Of a stretch of 7,066 nt of DNA, positions 5,577-7,066 are shown piece after piece (position 1 is the first letter of the stretch; every line of letters starts with the position of its first letter). The notes under the pieces were generated by a model. That model saw nothing but the letters and a program-made list of their open reading frames with translations, made no database searches and was not told where the DNA came from. The translations under genes and the position numbers were made by a program. The stretch is from Candidatus Zixiibacteriota bacterium (lineage in GTDB: Bacteria > Zixibacteria > MSB-5A5 > CAIYYT01), in the NCBI GenBank assembly GCA_963205155.1, contig CAUJJY010000018.1, forward strand, positions 1 to 7,066. Reading direction: 5' to 3'.

Positions 5577-5600
5577 GTAGGACAGACATTCTTGTCTGTC
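5577..5600 (+). repeat. GACAGACA hairpin repeat, copy E
   Basis: Identical over all 24 nt to copies B (3125-3148) and C (3315-3338), with a perfect 8-bp stem. It closes array 2; the GGAACCCTC module that follows copies B, C and D is absent here. Confidence 0.85.
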
Positions 5601-5601
5601 A

Positions 5602-5630
5602 TTGAAAGTCATTTGTATGTGCAATCTGAT
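5602..5630 (+). promoter_or_regulatory. Weak candidate promoter for the second paralogue
   Basis: TTGAAA (5602-5607), 17 bases, TCTGAT (5625-5630). The -35 is good (5/6) but the -10 is weak; GATAAT at 5628-5633 is a better box at a poor 20-bp spacing. It begins two bases after repeat copy E, so the repeat would lie immediately upstream of the promoter. Confidence 0.3.
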
Positions 5631-5713
5631 AATGGAACTACCGGCCTACTTTCTGGTAAAATTCACGTACCCTTAATACCGATCGCCGTATCCCGGAGGG
5701 AGATGTTCTTCAC

Positions 5714-7066
5714 ATGAAACTGCGCACTATTCTGATCGCTGCTGCGTTGCTGCTCTTTCCTTTGACCACTGCCTCCGCCAACCGTATTGTCTCTGCGTCA
5801 CCCGACACCGCTATCATCCAGCCCAACGTAACTTGGGTGAAGACATTTGAATTCTTCAGCACCGACTTCGAACCGCCATACAAATGGTCAGTCCAGCCTG
5901 TCGGCGAAGCACCGGCCGGCAAATTCCAGGTTCTTGGACAATACAACGGCTTATTTCAATTCACGCCCTCTACCGAAGACACCGGCAAGCAGTACTTGTT
6001 CACGGTAACCGCCACCGACAATCGTGAAATGCAGGTGTCCTCGCAATTTGTTGTTCGGATCGATAACCGCATCCCAATCATCATTGAGATCGAGAAGACA
6101 CATAATACTCTGCAGGGAATGAGGGAGTACGTTTCTGTATCCAAAACCTCCGGCGTTGTCGCCCCCGGCTCTTTCAACTTGAAGATCTGTTACAATGGCG
6201 AGGGTCTCAAATTCGATACCCTGACACTTTCCGACACACTTGTTAAACTTGGATGGACATGCAAATTGTCTCAAGCCCGGACCGGTAGTTTCGGCCCGCT
6301 TGCGTTGCAGGCTGCCAGCATTCAAGTTCAAGCCTTCTCACCGGCAGGGCAGGCGACTGTTGTGCCCAATGCTGCCCTCTTTACGATCAAATTCTATGTC
6401 ACAAATGACCGCACGTATGAGTGTCAGTTCTTTCCCATTCATTTTGCCTGGTCGAGTATTTACGATAACTCTTTCACCAGCGATAAGTCCGATTCACTCT
6501 TCTCATGCCTTCAAGTCATCGACCCTGAAGGTCGCGACATGACCGCGCCGTTTTCAATGGCGGACTGCACGGAAAGAAACTCCAACAACCTCGCCGGACC
6601 GTGTCGAAACGCACGTAATGCGCTTAGAACAGTGATCGACATCCCCAATATCGTCTTCAGAAACGGCGTCGTAAACATAGTCTGTGCAGGAAATGTAGAA
6701 GCACCCGGCGACATCAACCTCAATGGCATCTCTTACGAAATCGCCGACTTCGAACTAATGTCCCGCTGGCTTGCCTTTGGTGATTCCGCTCTCGACAAGA
6801 ACCCGCTATTTCGTGAAGCACAATTTGCAGCTTCCGAGGCTAATATGGACGGCACGACCGCCTCCGTCGCCGACATGGTTTACATTACTCGGGTGATCAT
6901 CGGCGATGCGCTTCCATTTCCAAAGCTCCATCCATACCAAAAGGTCGCTTTGTGCGAGAAGAGCCACGACACTCTTTTTGTCGAATCCAACGATAGCCTC
7001 GCCGGAATCCTGATCCTATTCAAAGCCGACGAAAAAACGTCATTCGAAAATCTCTCCAACATCGAA
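5714..7066 (+). CDS. Exported Ig-like/cohesin-like/dockerin-like protein, paralogue, cut by the window end
   Basis: The frame is open for 451 codons to the window edge, so the C-terminus is missing. A GGAGGGAG (5695-5702) lies 11 bases before ATG 5714, a slightly long spacing; no other in-frame start fits. Residues 1-22 are a signal peptide with likely cleavage after ASA22 and no lipobox. About 28-118 is a strand-rich Ig-like region. About 122-270 starts IIEIEKTHNTLQG and is cohesin-like, with VTNDRTYECQFFPIHFAW (229-246) matching its paralogue. About 324-403 is a dockerin-like pair: loop 1 at D333, N335, N337, G338, D345; loop 2 at E375, N377, D379, G380, D387; each loop is followed by a helix, ending IIGDALPFP. 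At least five cysteines align with the upstream gene. The function is unknown; calcium-dependent surface assembly or adhesion is inferred. Confidence 0.87.
   Translation, partial: MKLRTILIAAALLLFPLTTASANRIVSASPDTAIIQPNVTWVKTFEFFSTDFEPPYKWSVQPVGEAPAGKFQVLGQYNGLFQFTPSTEDTGKQYLFTVTATDNREMQVSSQFVVRIDNRIPIIIEIEKTHNTLQGMREYVSVSKTSGVVAPGSFNLKICYNGEGLKFDTLTLSDTLVKLGWTCKLSQARTGSFGPLALQAASIQVQAFSPAGQATVVPNAALFTIKFYVTNDRTYECQFFPIHFAWSSIYDNSFTSDKSDSLFSCLQVIDPEGRDMTAPFSMADCTERNSNNLAGPCRNARNALRTVIDIPNIVFRNGVVNIVCAGNVEAPGDINLNGISYEIADFELMSRWLAFGDSALDKNPLFREAQFAASEANMDGTTASVADMVYITRVIIGDALPFPKLHPYQKVALCEKSHDTLFVESNDSLAGILILFKADEKTSFENLSNIE

Larger units (their letters stand above)
5271..5600. repeat. Composite palindromic repeat array 2
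   Basis: This lies between the paralogous genes and repeats the module order of array 1: GGGGTGCAG/GCGCC module (5280-5345), linker ending CATGAACCTTG (5368-5383), GACAGACA hairpin copy D (5384-5407), GGAACCCTC inverted repeat (5428-5487), CCTCTCCC hairpin (5511-5529), linker ending CATGAACTCCG (5561-5576), and hairpin copy E (5577-5600). Copies D to E are 193 bp apart against 190 bp in array 1. The copies are somewhat more diverged than those within array 1. No coding region is supported. Confidence 0.85.

Noticed and set aside
3004..5600. Insertion sequence or composite transposon carrying the 533-aa gene
   Set aside because: There is no transposase and no target-site duplication, and the arrays are in direct rather than inverted orientation. 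Recombination between them could delete or duplicate the gene, but there is no sign of an active transposon.
5951..6331. 126-codon minus-strand open frame
   Set aside because: It is a shadow of the second paralogue, which has a signal peptide and aligned domains on the + strand.

Overview
The window (7,066 bp, both ends cut) looks like chromosomal DNA from an uncultured Gram-negative-type bacterium. The best guess is the FCB/Zixibacteria neighbourhood. This rests on remembered family features: secreted proteins that join an Ig-like domain, a cohesin-like domain opening with an 'EKTH.TLQG' motif, and an unusual dockerin-like pair ending 'ADMVY..R..(V/I)GDALPFP', plus intergenic DNA full of short palindromic repeats. 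No rRNA, tRNA or other decisive taxonomic marker is present, so this is inference. All supported genes are on the + strand.

Layout. (1) 8-913: a membrane-anchored M23/LytM peptidoglycan endopeptidase with a complete metal and catalytic site. (2) 914-1217: a gap holding a candidate ECF-type promoter (TGGAAC-N16-CGTT) with two CAAAACTG direct repeats, 11 bp apart, at its -35. (3) 1218-1907: an ECF-like sigma factor with a GTG start and an acidic N-terminal extension, followed by a strong intrinsic terminator (1934-1974). (4) 2051-3007: an exported protein with three TPRs and a C-terminal beta-rich 'DFWLGEW' domain; its GTG start is chosen by a strong ribosome binding site and an upstream promoter. 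(5) 3004-3560: repeat array 1. (6) 3643-5244: a 533-aa exported protein with a likely lipobox, behind an almost consensus promoter TTGACA-N17-TATATT. (7) 5271-5600: repeat array 2, with the same modules in the same order as array 1. (8) 5714 to the window end: a diverged paralogue of gene 6 with a signal peptide but no lipobox, cut off at 451 residues.

How it fits together. The first genes concern the envelope (wall hydrolase, possible envelope-stress sigma factor, exported TPR protein), but each appears to be its own transcription unit. The second half is a paralogous pair of large exported, cysteine-containing, calcium-loop proteins. Each is preceded by the same composite repeat array. The repeat copies are nearly identical (seven mismatches in 105 nt between two copies) while the two proteins are far more diverged, so the arrays either spread recently or are homogenised. 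The repeat arrays and the cohesin-like plus dockerin-like paralogues are the most unusual content. No transposase, CRISPR array, RNA gene or origin was seen.
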